Assembly (NCBI GenBank): GCA_021307315.1
Contig: JAJSPD010000004.1
Coordinates: 558,001 to 622,000, forward strand
Length of the DNA stretch: 64,000 nucleotides
DNA from: Bisporella sp. PMI_857
Taxonomy: Eukaryota; Ascomycota; Leotiomycetes; Helotiales; Helotiaceae
Reading direction: 5' to 3'
Below the pieces are notes generated by a model, which was given only the letters and a program-made list of their open reading frames with translations, was not told the origin of the DNA and searched no databases. The position numbers and the translations under genes were made by a program. This document shows positions 47,636 to 59,593 of the stretch, one piece after another; positions within the stretch are counted from its first letter, which is position 1, and every line of letters starts with the position of its first letter.

Positions 47636-48019
47636 TTTGGGGAGGGGGGGTGGAGGAATGTGCAAAGGGGCTAGTGGAGAAAGCGAACGTGTGGATGGGC
47701 ACGAAGGGAGGCAGGCAGGCAGGCTATTTATACGAGTAAGAAGTAAAAACGAAGTTGGGTACTAGCTGTTATATATTCCCACTAAAAGAAGATTATGGTG
47801 AAAGTAATTCAGCAGGAAATGAAAACCCAGGCAGGTGAAGATGGTGCTGACTTGAGATGACGAGTTTTAGTGGAGAGGAGGGAAGGGGACGGAAGGAAAG
47901 GAAAGGGAAGTGATAAAAAGTGAGGGCTGAGGTATGAATACCTTGATGGTTAGGGGGGTAGAAGATAATGATAGTGGGTTAAAGGCTGCTGAGCCACCCC
48001 ACACATGCATGCAGAAAGT

Positions 48020-48047
48020 GGAAGGAAGGAAGGAAGAAAGAAAGAAA
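48020..48047. repeat. GGAA/GAAA tetranucleotide repeat
   Basis: A purine-only tandem repeat about 28 bp long, starting as GGAA units and changing to AAAG units. Confidence 0.8.
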
Positions 48048-48186
48048 CCAGAAATCAAATCGGGAACTAAGGAAAGAACAAAACGTGCTAACAAAAAGCT
48101 TACACTTGGGTTAAGCATTGCCAATAACACGCTAGTGGAAAAGTAAGCATTGTCAAGAAGTTGCTGCCAATGCTAGGCCATCTATT

Positions 48187-48207
48187 GTTTTTTGTTTTGT
48201 TTTGTTT
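48187..48207. repeat. TTTTG pentanucleotide repeat
   Basis: About four tandem TTTTG units in AT-rich non-coding sequence. Confidence 0.8.
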
Positions 48208-49790
48208 ATTTGATGGTAATAATGAGAAAGATAATCCATGATAAGGCTGAGGATGGATGCTATAACCAGTCAATCAGTCCAACACCGTGTATCTTCCACT
48301 CACGCGTGAACCCGCAGTCCACCATCAATATATGACGCATCCAGCCCCATTGGCCAACAAGGCTATCTCCGCTGACGGGACTCCCTTGCATACCTGTACC
48401 AATATTGGTTGAGGAAAGAAAAAACATGCATTCATAGTGGTGTCCTTCCGCTGACACTCATAGTTAAGTTCATTCTGACACTTTGCTCCCAGTAACCTAA
48501 TCTTGACCACATCCTTTTCTACCATTGTCCTGACGTACCAGCGCCGATATTTACCTCGTCGTCATCAAGCACCGTCCATCTATCGATTTGGAAGTAGTTG
48601 GATTCGAATATCATCCGTTTCATCAAGCGTCAGAACAAGAAAGAAAAGGTTAATGCCAAGGCCCAAGCGAGTTGACCCCCCATTAGATACACCTTGATGG
48701 GTAGTTGCACAAAGCTTGATTGGTCAGGAGCGAGCCTTCGGAACGCCAGCGGCCAAAAGCAAGCACATAATTGGATGTGCCCAAAAACAATATAATTCTA
48801 CTAACAGCAGGAAGGAGGCCCTGCTGGTTGCTTTGGGAAGGCATTCATCCATTCTTCATCGGAAATCGGTGTTGGCTTACTTGATGTCAAACCGTCCTTC
48901 CGTCTAAGCCTGGTGGGACAGACATAGACAGCAGCGGCTCTGCCGATCTATGCCGTTGGATTCTGATTTCGAAATTTGGGTGGGACGCCACAGCTGGCCA
49001 TTGATGTTTGTCTACAGTTAGAGATGCATTGAGGAACTGCCTCCATCATGGCGTATACGCTTAGCTACTTATTATTTTTCTTAGGCTAGGTGGGTTGTTG
49101 TGTATTGTGTTGACTTCTTCAAGTCCACCAGACCATTAGGTCCAGCTGTCTGTGATCCAGTCAATTTGAGAGCTCAGATTGTCGAGATCCTATGAGCGAG
49201 CCGCCGCTCCCTGGTCTTCATTATACGCAAAACTGAATGATGCAGCTTGTATCATCTGAGTCCCTCAGACTGAGCGTGTAAAGTTGTTTGACATTCGAGA
49301 AAGAATCTTTGGAACGTGTAATGGCTGCCATTCTATATCCATAGCAAAGTAAATCGCTCCAGTGGACTGGTGTGCCCTGATATCGCTGGCTTAGAACTGA
49401 TAACAGACGCATAGTAGTGTGATAGTATGGTATGAACTTCCTATTTGGGTGATTATCTCTATGCTTCTCTACTGAAGTGTCAGTTAAAGTGATTTTCAAA
49501 CATGGAATGGCAAGCTTGATGATCAGTCACTGTGAGAGTGAACGCAATCCATCCATATCAAGTCATGAGGCTAACCATACCTCATCCCCAAAGCTCATTC
49601 TAAGAGGTTAGGTTGACCGACTTATTTTCAACTCCTGTAACTCAAGCTCTCCTGCGCTTTCTATATCAACTACATCGCCCAAGATCATTTTCCCAAGCTT
49701 CTGCAAGAATACCTACAACCTTCAATACAATCTCAACGATATCCAAACATGCTACAATCTTCACAGATAGCTAATCACCATTCACCAAAA

Positions 49791-50511
49791 ATGCATTTCA
49801 TCAACCTCCTGCTCCTCACGTTTCTTCACATCCTACCCTTCAACTCTGCCCTCACCATCCCAGCCATTTCCGCTGGCTACACCTCCGCCTCACCGCTTTC
49901 ATTCAACGTCAGCGAGGTCACTCTGAGCAAGCGCAGGTTCAATATCAACGAATGGTCGAAAAGTGTTGGAAAGCTGCCTCCCAGCGATCCAACTTAATGC
50001 CGTCTCGGAAAGACCCCAAACTCCTGTTCTTTGGCTACCCGAATAGGTGTTGATCAGGAGACCGTGGAGATCTGGGCTTACGACCACAATTGTGTTGAAA
50101 TCGGTATACAACCTAAGATGAATAGGGCTGCACGAGGGAGAATTAACAGGTAACTGACGAGAAATAGGCTATAACCCAAGTATTACGGTGCCTACTGCGA
50201 GAGATGCATTTTGTAAGTAGCTGGCTCGTATGCTGTGAAATGGGAGGGAAAATTCGAAAGGGAGAATAAGCAATGAGCGCTGATGTTGAACAGGGTTTGC
50301 CTCCCAACTCCCAGATTACATCCTTGTCTACATCACCAAGGCAACTCGGCCACCTTCCATTATATACCGCCAGAGAACGTTTGGCTGGCCAAATGGAAAG
50401 GCCTTTGATCCCGATACATTGCTTGCTTATGGGTACAATGGAGGGTTCACCTTCCAAGACGCGGGAGCCGGCCAATATCGGTTGGCTACTCTTACGTATT
50501 TCCAGTATTGA
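49791..50511 (+). pseudogene. Small secreted protein gene with one in-frame stop
   Basis: Exons 49791-50103, 50168-50212 and 50294-50511 join in frame across two introns with good consensus (GTATAC and GTAAGT donors, CTGAC branch site, AATAG and ACAG acceptors). The only interruption is a TAA at 49995-49997. The N-terminus MHFINLLLLTFLHILPFNSA is a clear signal peptide. After the stop the frame continues with a plausible Cys-containing globular protein (RIGVDQETVEIWAYDHNCVE, FASQLPDYILVYITKATRPP, FGWPNGKAFDPDTLLAYGYN) to a normal TGA. I do not recognise the family. With the stop, only 68 residues would be made. No short intron can remove the TAA. I read it as a recent nonsense allele or an inactive copy. 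A second ATG lies 42 bp upstream in frame. Confidence 0.7.
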
Positions 50512-51774
50512 GCGAGATTTATTCTGTATCATTTGCTTTGAGACGCGGATTCGGTGGTAAGATGAAAAAGAAAAATGTATGGAGGAAATGGTGTACTGAC
50601 ACGATTAGAGTTTGGACATTATGATAGTGACGGATTGCGGAAGACGTCAATCGATGGTTTAGCTGGCGTTGTAGTGAATTGCAAAGATATATATTTGCGA
50701 TAACGTTTCGAGAGCGTATCAGATTGAAAATAATGCGCTTCGAGCGGATTCAATCTTTGTGGAATACAAGAAAGTGCTACCAAGCAGACCTCGTTACAAC
50801 TATAGCACAGAGCATGGTTCGACATAATCTCATAATCAAGGTCACAAGAGTGAAACTGTTCGCTCGGAAAAGCATAGGATTCATTTCTAGAAGAGCTGGC
50901 ACTGCCGCTCTCCTAAATCTGCGAACTCGGTAATAGGGGCTTGTTTTGGATTAGGCGCATGGTTTCTCGTCAAGAATCCCATGTGTTCTTCATTAGCGAA
51001 AAGAACTGCCTGAAGTCAACAAAGTATAATTGAACACTGGCATGCCGAACCTTTAAGCCTAAAGAAATATCCGGCCAAATACGAATGGTCGTGGCAAACT
51101 CTATATGAACATATATCACAAAAGCAGATCCCATAATCAAGCTTTCTGATGTTGATCCTCTTTTCAACCCAGCCACATTTTTTCATACTCCCCAATCCTT
51201 GCATGGGCGAATATGGTATCAGAGAAAGCAGTTACAAGCATTGTTGCTAGCTTCTCAGTTACTGTTTTTTGGGTACTGAGATTCAGCTAGTGGTCAAAGG
51301 CTGGAAAATTTGCGCTAAAACTTGACTTGGCCTTGCCATGTTATGTAACTGAATACATCTCTACTTAGGAAGCTTAGGAATACTCAGAACAATTATTGTG
51401 GTTAGCATATGCGTGGTACAAGAAAGATATTGTGGGCCTGAGTGCAATGAAAAGTAGGATAGATGCCGTCCTTTGACCATATTTACATCCTTCGGCCTGA
51501 AAGAATGAAAGGCAATATAGAGAATAACCAATTAGGCGATAAATATAATCTTCAATACTATTAGCCAAGGTTTGCAGTTATTGACCCAAACTATAGAACA
51601 ATGCATTTGATAGTCGGTGAACACTGTTCGATCACGAGACCATATTTGGACCTAAGAGATTTATTGTTCATTCAACCATGAACAGAAAGTACTGGGATTA
51701 TAAATTCCATCCTCCGTGCATACAAGATTGGGATATCTAGAAACACACGCCGGGATATCGAGAAACACACTAAA
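50512..51774. other. Intergenic, nothing seen
   Basis: About 1.26 kb of AT-rich sequence; open frames such as 50679-50933 and 50970-51204 lack protein character. Confidence 0.4.
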
Positions 51775-52254
51775 ATGGCCAACTCAGCCCAAGCAGAAGG
51801 CAGCAGCCTTGAATCGCAAAATATGCAGATTACCCCGGGATTGGTTGTGAAACAGCCAACGGCAGATGACGAGAAGCGTATCCAACGCTTCGAGGCATTT
51901 GTTGTAGAATTCAAAAGACTGGCCCAACGATTGGAAGCGCAACGTCCCTACGTTGGAATGCAGCCTGATGACAAATATGATCCAAAAAATGATATTCACT
52001 CAGAGTTTCTCGAAGGTGATGTGCTGAATCTTCTATTCCATGGACGCAACATGTTGAAGGAGATAGAGTGTTACCGCAGCAGAGCCGCAACCCTGCCTGA
52101 CAAATGCGAGATCATCCTCAGATATCAGCTTTGTATCCAGGAAATATGTCCACAGATGCACGGGTACGAGCAGGTGTATGGAGTTGTACATCCCGAAAAT
52201 TCGTCTCCGATGGATGATGCATCGCCAGCTTCTGGGCGCTGTAAACCTTCATGA
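51775..52254 (+). CDS. Possible 159-aa orphan protein
   Basis: A single open frame starts with an ATG in good context (ACTAAAATGGCC). The protein is soluble and mixed-charge, with predicted helices (DEKRIQRFEAFVVEFKRLAQ, FLEGDVLNLLFHGRNMLKEI) and four Cys in the second half (ECYRSRAATLPDKCEII, YQLCIQEICPQMHGYEQ). I do not recognise it, and there is no domain to confirm it. It lies about 830 bp upstream of the telobox gene on the same strand and does not splice into it in any frame I could find. A later frame (52178-52450) overlaps its end and is probably noise. Confidence 0.45.
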   Translation: MANSAQAEGSSLESQNMQITPGLVVKQPTADDEKRIQRFEAFVVEFKRLAQRLEAQRPYVGMQPDDKYDPKNDIHSEFLEGDVLNLLFHGRNMLKEIECYRSRAATLPDKCEIILRYQLCIQEICPQMHGYEQVYGVVHPENSSPMDDASPASGRCKPS

Positions 52255-53082
52255 ACCGATTGAGGCTTGTGAAATCACAAAACACTCACCAGGTGGGGGA
52301 ATAAAGAGGCGCAGCCTTAACTGGTCTCTTTCAGCCAATAGCAATAGAATAATCAAGTCCAATATTGGAGCCTCTACCTCTTTTGAGTTTTTGTCTACCC
52401 TGTATGAATCACTTGTGCCTAACCTTGAGTGTGAGAACAAAATTGTATAATGCAGGTTATCGGGTCAAACTAATAAGCTAGAGCAGAGCCATGATCCGAG
52501 CTTTCGGGCGGCATTTAATGGAAAACAATACCGTGCTCTATGTGTTGTAACATGTTTCGCCATCCTTCTAAAGGCCCGAGAATGTTTAGAACAGTTGCTG
52601 CGCCTTTATTATATTTAGTTGCAGTGAACACCAATACCAGAGGAGATCCGAGTTTTTGCCAGCCGAGCCGAGATTCCAACAAATGAAAGATCTTTCTACT
52701 CTGGTGGACGCGTGGCGGGGATCGGGATGCGATTGCTAGTCATGTCTCGGAGAATATGCTAGATGATAGCTTGTGTTACTTGGAGTGGTGAAAAGGGAAT
52801 AGAGGCATGCATCAAGTGGTGACAAGTCATAGGGCAGGGTTCGGTAGAAGGATGGTCCGGCGGCCGCCTTTGTTTGGAAGTTGTATCGGAGCTGGGAGCG
52901 CTCAAATTTATCTTTGATAGTGCTACAAATTCCTACAGACTTATAGTCTGCAATCGTTGCACAGGTATCATCGCTCTACACCCAGGTGTGGTCGCACACG
53001 AGGCGATTCTTGCTATTGCAGCATGTTTCGGTAATATTTTTATGACCGAGCAATATAAGAGCTCTGCCAAACTGCCTTTAGT
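52255..53082. promoter_or_regulatory. Upstream region of the telobox gene
   Basis: About 830 bp. A frame at 52874-53173 is open but out of phase with the telobox gene and ends within its first intron; I consider it 5' leader. No other feature was seen. Confidence 0.4.
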
Positions 53083-54978
53083 ATGGACAAGCCCGGTGAG
53101 TAGGAACAAGCACAATTTGGTCGTTTGCTATTGCAAAGCTAATTCAGGCATTTTTTGGCAGAAACTTCCATAGAGCATGAGTTGCATCCTGCTATTCAAG
53201 AGCTTTCCCAATATAGCTCGGAACTCGATGTTTTCAAACGACCACGGCTAGAAGACATCTATCACGCACCTGAAAAGCGCCAGAGAAAGACAATGGAAAG
53301 GGATGATAAATGTGTTATTCATGCGAAAGCTTCTGCTGCTATAAAGAAGCACTTTGGCCCGCCAGGACAACGTGGTGGCTTGTCCGTTTCAATGGAAGAT
53401 CCACATCTCCATATGCGTATCTTGTCCTTGCCAATATTGGAGAGTCTGGTACGTGCTTCTACGTGAAAGTGTGCGGAGTATATACTTAGTTTTTGAAAGT
53501 CTAGGCAGATAATTGGAACTCTGGGGCATGGGCCTTGCTTGGAGACCATGAAAATCACGACAGATCCAAATTCAGAGCATGGACAGGCATATTCTCCTTT
53601 GAAGTCGCTGTTTGACCAAACGAAAAAAATGTACTCTCAGCAGGCATGTTTTATTTCTGCAAATGATCTTAACATGACAGAGTCGAGTCACAAGGCAACA
53701 ATTCGCATTGCAAATCTTGCAACTTTCGTCTCGAGCATCTTCGCCGGACATGCTGTTCTATTTTACGATTTGCATGACCATTTCATAGACATTTTTACTC
53801 CTGATGGTGTCCCACTGCAAAAAGAACCTGCACAACTCTTTATAAACTTCAAGTCTCAGATGTACCTTTCTACTGGTCAACAGGAAGAACAGCAACGGCC
53901 GAGGACGGAGGATATCTTGGAAGAATTGTTTCCACTGGCCGTTGGAGAAACCCTTCTTCTTCGACATCCTGAGATGTCCTTGTCACAAAGCGAACTAGAC
54001 TTCATAGCAGACTGCAAGTCTAGGAGAGAGGAACTGCTAAATGCCTCAAATGACATATATTCTATACGTAAGTAGATTTATACTTTTGCGGAACAAGCTG
54101 ACACCCGTCAGAGGCCTTATCCGAGAAGTATACTTGGGAAAACTTTTTGGAAAGCCTTCTTGCGTATCTCAAAACAGCATATGCACCATTGATTAAGCCA
54201 TTCATGAGACGGCAGACGAAAATAACATCAATCCCGGCTCGAAAGAATATGGGCCACCATTATGCACATCACAAAAATGCTGTGTTTGGTCATACGAGTC
54301 ACGATGTAGCAGCTGCAGCTGATGAAGCCGTGCAGGCGAAGCTTACGAGTTTTGCATACGTTATATGTCAGCGTCAGACCCGCCAAGGTATGTCAAGGGT
54401 TGGACTACATCTCAGCTTATTCTAATGATAGCATAGTATCAAGGAAGCCACGCAAGCAACTGCTGGATAGCTTGTATCGGCAGGAGAATGATCCAGCTTC
54501 TCATGGCAATGGAGCACAGACTGGGTCTACGAAGTTATTATACAATCAAGGCCAACAAGCTGTTGCCGTGACCCAACCAACAAGTCCCAAACGCCCTCGG
54601 GTCGTCGGCCAAAGGAGTCCGTGGAGCACTGAAGAGGAAATGGCATTGATGGCTGGTTTAGATGCCGTCAAAGGAAATCACTGGAGTGCCATCTTGTCTC
54701 TTTATGGGCCAGGAGGCACAATTAGCGATGTGCTGAAGGATAGAAATCAAGTGCAGCTCAAGGACAAGGCTAGAAATCTGAAGCTATTCTTTCTCAAGAG
54801 CGAGGCTGAAGTGCCTGATTGTCTCCAGAACGTTACTGGCGAATTGAAGACCCGAGCACCATCCCAGGCGGCGAAAAAAGAAAAGCGAGCATGGGAGAAA
54901 TACAGTCAAGAATATGCGAGATCTAACGACCTTATGGCTCGGGCTAGTCATCTCTATGAGAAGCAGACCAATGACTAG
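53083..54978 (+). CDS. TBF1: Telomere repeat-binding factor (TRFH plus telobox Myb)
   Basis: Five exons (53083-53095, 53162-53448, 53509-54067, 54112-54387, 54437-54978) give 558 aa starting MDKPETSIEHELHPAIQELS. The first exon has 13 bases, and an in-frame stop lies just upstream of its ATG. The TRF-homology region, about residues 60-290, includes AKASAAIKKHFGPPGQRGGL, DPHLHMRILSLPILESL, EHGQAYSPLKSLFDQTKK and FVSSIFAGHAVLFYDLHDHF. A C-terminal Myb/SANT domain, about 437-500, reads RSPWSTEEEMALMAGLDAV to NQVQLKDKARNLKLFFLK, the telobox third helix. The protein should bind TTAGGG-type repeats at telomeres or in promoters, as Tbf1, Taz1 and TRF proteins do. The telobox has Ala where animal TRFs have Trp (KDKWRN), which I recall as usual in fungi. 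A Tbf1- or Taz1-like role cannot be separated by sequence alone. Confidence 0.9.
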
Positions 54979-56657
54979 AACGGTTCTAAGCAACCCTAGT
55001 CACCCAAAGTTATTCACGTCAAACTTTGTAGAATTGTCGAATATAGCCTATGACTATAGCTTGACGCCTCGTTCTTCAAAAAGGTTGCGGGGGGCACTTC
55101 TTACGAGGAAATTCCGATAGTATAGGTATGTGTAGAGGATATTGCATGAGGTATGCTGATTGCATTATTTTCCTAACAGAAATATATTAAAGAGCTAACT
55201 TTACGGTCGAGCTAGATAGGATATGGTGAACTTTATCTGAGGACTGGAATATATTAGTTCTTACTATCTAGAGCAAGTCCGCACGCACTACTGGTAAAGA
55301 AAAAGGCTATAGAGAATGGGTATAAGAATTGGGACGCTTGTAACGGGACAGCTAATGAGAGTGCCCGCGATTGTCACCTGGAAAGGACGAAAATAAGATG
55401 GCTCGATGTTAGTGCATACAATTGAAGTCTACCCTTCTGTCCGCAACTTCAGCTGTGACCATGACATTAGTGACCAAAAGGTACTATTTACCAGCCACGA
55501 TCTACTAACAAAGAATCTGCTTTAAGGCCATCACATACGACTCATTGCAGACAATATCGGAAGTATGTTGAAGATGACTCCGAAATGCCATTAGACCGGG
55601 AAGTTAGGCTCGAGTAGCTTGTTCCCTAGGAATTCTCGCTGAAGTTAAACCTGTGTCAGTGGAATGATGGTCAGCCATAATCGTCCCATAATTTTCGGGT
55701 CTCGCTTTGATTGGGTGTTTTACCTCGCATTAAAAGGGGCCGAGATATCAAAGTGGGTGAGGGGTCGAGATGCTTATCAAAACATCAACAAAGGGGAACA
55801 TCCATGTTGACCATTAAAGTTACATGAGGTTGGTAAAGAAGTAGTGAAATTGGTTTTTTTTTATAAATTTTTTTTTTAGAATCCGTAGATGCATAATAGA
55901 TCCCGCATTTGTGCTTCCTAGCGACCCTGCTTTCAAACGCCGATCCGACTTAAACTTGCGCGCCTTTGTTGATCTTTCTTTGATTCTACTCTGTGGGTAG
56001 AGCGAGGCGAGGCTGTACAGTAGCGTGCCGGATTGCCCCTCGATGGTTGTCATCGGCAACTGTGGAGAAAAAAGGAAAGCTGTTGGCGGGTCACAACTGA
56101 AAGGAGATCCGGAGAGACATATACTTGTCGAATCAGAAGCTATGCATGCCGTTTTGCTCTGTGGTACCCTGGCTTGGAACTGGAGCCCAAGACGTAACAA
56201 AGCAGTTAGAGAAGTTGGAGAAGTTGCCGCAACAGACTGTACTCAGGACTGCTACCCCACTTCCTTCAAAAGATCTGAGACCATTACTCATGCAGCTATT
56301 TTGCGGTGCAAAGGAAGAGGAAGAGAGGCCGTTTTTGGCAAGGTTCATAGCAGATAGACAATACTTACGGAGTACAGGAGGTGTGCCATGGCAATGGCCT
56401 ACAGTAGCCTAGGTAGTACAAAATTTGAATCACTTACTAAAATGTGCAAAAGCGTGCCGAGCTCGAACGGAGCTCTCATCCACTTTCAAAAGGAAGCTCT
56501 ACCCCGCCTCATTCTTCCTGCCCTCCACATACCACAAATCTTTCCTCCAGAACTATTAAAATCTATTCTCATCTGTCATTGCAGTCATCTCTGAACAACA
56601 CCTCCTAAAATACAATTACATTGAAGAAAATTTGATACCCATACAAGAACTGCCATA
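54979..56657. other. Intergenic, nothing firm
   Basis: About 1.7 kb containing two T-rich runs near 55853-55877 and overlapping open frames on both strands at 56025-56412 that do not look coding. The last 200 bases should include the aldehyde dehydrogenase promoter and leader. Confidence 0.45.
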
Positions 56658-58442
56658 ATGACCACGGTCGAGCTCTCCACGCCATCGACTGGCAAATATA
56701 CACAACCAACTGGTTTGTAAGTGCCCCCCAAAACTCAGCGGTTTGTCCTACAGCTCAGTTAACAATATTTGCCACTTAGATTCATCAACAACGAATGGGT
56801 CAAGGGTGTTGACGGCAAGACCTTCGAGACCATCAATCCCTCCACGGAAGAAGTTATCACTTCGGTTCACGAGGCCACCGAGAAAGATGGTATGTTACAT
56901 TAATGAGCGGAATTCCTCCGCATTGCAGTTTTGTTTCGCAAGCTTCCCCGCAGAACATAGCTTTGAAAGATTAGTCAACAAGGCTACTCCAACTCCAGAG
57001 CTGCGATTCTTTGACGCTACACTCTATATCTGTGCTTCTTGTTACGGCTGCTAACTTTGATAATTCGCAGTTGACATCGCGGTTGCTGCTGCTCGCAAGG
57101 CATTTGAAGGACCATGGAGCAAGGTTACCCCAGAACAGCGAGGCAAATACTTGGTAAATCTTGCCAATATCTTGGAGAAGAATACCGACCTACTGGCTGC
57201 CGTCGAGGCTTTGGATAACGGAAAGTCTTTCGGCATGGCAAAGGGTGATGTCGGAGCTGTCGTAGGCTGCCTAAGATACTATGGGGGCTGGGCCGACAAG
57301 ATTGAGGGCAAGGTCATTGACACAAATTCGGATACCTTCTCATACACAAAGCAAGAGCCCGTAAGTTCCCACTTGTAAAGGATTGCAGGAAAGGCGTCTA
57401 ACAATATCAGGTTGGTGTTTGTGGTCAAATCATCCCATGGAACTTCCCATTGCTCATGTGGGCCTGGAAGATCGGTCCTGCTGTAGCTACTGGTAACACT
57501 GTAGTCCTTAAGACTGCTGAGCAGACTCCTCTTTCCGCCCTTGTTGCTGCCAACTTCGTTAAGGAGGCTGGTTTCCCACCAGGAGTTATTAACATCATTT
57601 CCGGTTTTGGAAAGATTGCCGGTGCAGCTCTTTCTTCACATATGGGCGTTGATAAGATTGCTTTCACTGGATCCACCGTCGTTGGGCGTCAAATCATGAA
57701 GGCTGCTGCTGGATCCAACTTGAAGAAGGTGACTCTCGAACTCGGAGGAAAGTCGCCCAACATTGTCTTTAATGACGCAGACATTGAGAACGCGATTTCC
57801 TGGGTCAACTTCGGAATCTTTTTCAATCACGGCCAATGCTGCTGTGCAGGCTCGCGTATCTATGTTCAATCTGGAATCTATGACAAATTCGTCGAACGCT
57901 TCAAGGCCCGTGCCCTTGCCAACAAGGTCGGAGATCCATTCGGAGCAGACACCTTCCAAGGTCCACAAGTTTCTCAGCTCCAATTTGATCGTATCATGAG
58001 TTACATTGATGCAGGTAAGAAGGAGGGCGCTACTGTTGTTACTGGAGGCGAACGTCACGGCGACAAGGGATACTTCATCAAGCCTACTATTTTCTCTAAT
58101 GTCACCGAGGACATGAAGATCATGCAAGAGGAGATCTTTGGTCCTGTCTGCTCAATTGCCAAGTTTGAGACGGAGGAGGAAATCCTCAAGACTGCCAACA
58201 ACTCTACATACGGTCTTGCAGCAGCCGTTCACACCGCAAACCTCAATACCGCCATCCGCGTTTCCAATGCTCTTCGCGCCGGTACCGTCTGGGTCAACCA
58301 GTATAATATGCTTCACTGGCAGCTACCATTCGGTGGTTACAAGGAGTCCGGTATTGGCCGTGAGTTAGGCGAGGCCGCGCTCTCCAACTATACTCAAACC
58401 AAGACTGTTTCTATCCGTCTAGCTGATGCTATCTTTGGCTAA
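56658..58442 (+). CDS. Aldehyde dehydrogenase, NAD(P)-dependent
   Basis: Four exons (56658-56716, 56780-56889, 57071-57360, 57411-58442) encode 496 aa, the standard ALDH length. The Rossmann region includes [20 protein letters not shown] and [15 protein letters not shown]. The general-base Glu lies in [14 protein letters not shown]. The catalytic Cys is the middle one of [13 protein letters not shown] (about residue 297). The C-terminal signature is [20 protein letters not shown], then [20 protein letters not shown]. It oxidises aldehydes to acids, most like fungal AldA/ALD cytosolic enzymes of ethanol and general aldehyde metabolism. There is no obvious mitochondrial presequence, so I infer a cytosolic location. 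Introns are clustered near the 5' end, as usual for this gene family. Confidence 0.96.
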
Positions 58443-59593
58443 ATTGGGAATGAAATGGAAATGAAATGAAAACAAATGGCTTCGGAGCAAGGATGTTCAA
58501 TGTGTATATGATTAGCCTTAGTTATGCAACTAAATTAACGTTGTGCTCCTGACATCTTCTTTCCATTGTATATCTATTAAGGGGTGACTCTTGCGAGAAG
58601 TGAGGCTGCATTGTTAATGAGCCATTAAATGCAGGAACAGGCTGGGCAGGCGACTATTGAGAGTCTTCCATTTGTCCGTACGTAGTAATGCAAGGTCCTT
58701 AAAGAACCAGACATGGCATGATTTCTCCATCTCTCCGGACGCATACACCCTCCAAATCCGCCTCAGAGGCACAGCATGCAAGGTGCTGGTGAGCCAGACC
58801 ATTCTGATGCGGCGCATTTATGCAGCAGCTGCAGGATGTCAATTAGATCGCACGACAAGGCACACGCGGTGTTCTCTAGCGAAATGCTATAGCATCTTGA
58901 AGCCAAAAAATAATAATAAAAAATTAAAAATTAAAAATAAAATTAAAAAGGGGGATATACTCGGCGGCGGCGAAAACAGCGATCAACATATTAAGCTCTT
59001 TATATTTCTCATCATAGCACGTTGGCCCTTTCGGGAGCGTGCGAGGGCGAGATTAATAATAATTTTGGGCAGAGGGTCCCTTGGAGTGAAGAGAGCGTCA
59101 GGCGGCGCAAGCAGGTCGTTCGGTGCGGCGGGCTCGTGTAAGCTCTAGACGCCTGCTGTTGAAGCATTGGTTTAATATGTCTTTGATGCTGCCAAGGTAT
59201 AATTCCGTTTAATGAACATCCCATTCTGGCACCGTTCAAATTTTTAGAATGCAGAGACTGGCGGGTACCGAGTCACCTTTGTGGTTTCGCAGGGACTGAG
59301 ACAAAATGATCATGTATAATAGATTGATTCGTAGACTAATTCAACGTAAGGGTATCGAGGGTATCGCGTTTCGTTTGTGATGGCACACACAAGCCACATA
59401 ACCATAGGCCGGAGCATCAACAACGGGGTATTGAGAGAAGTAAAAACATCCGCCATCGCAAAAGGAAAAACACGATAAGGTATCCTAACCACCCTATATT
59501 TTCACTTCCACCATTACTACACTCTCCTTCTCTCCGCCGCGATATGCTTGTATAGACGATAACGAGCTAGTACGTTGATATATGTAGAGATGC
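58443..59593. other. Convergent 3' region with AT-rich patch
   Basis: This stretch lies between two convergent genes. A strongly A/T-rich patch (58905-58950, AAT/TAAAA units followed by a G run) is the only notable feature. No gene was seen. Confidence 0.45.

Larger units (their letters stand above)
47636..49790. other. Intergenic, zinc-transporter promoter side, microsatellites
   Basis: About 2.15 kb lie between divergent genes. The region contains a GGAA/GAAA repeat (48020-48047) and a TTTTG repeat (48187-48207). Short open frames at 48260-48907 do not look coding. No zinc-response element was recognised with confidence. Confidence 0.45.

Noticed and set aside
52874..53173. Plus-strand 99-aa ORF before the telobox gene
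   Set aside because: It is out of frame with the gene and runs through a good GTGAGT donor into the first intron.
56025..56412. Overlapping plus-strand ORFs (110 and 95 aa)
   Set aside because: Low-quality composition, overlapping frames on both strands, and no splice continuity with the aldehyde dehydrogenase.
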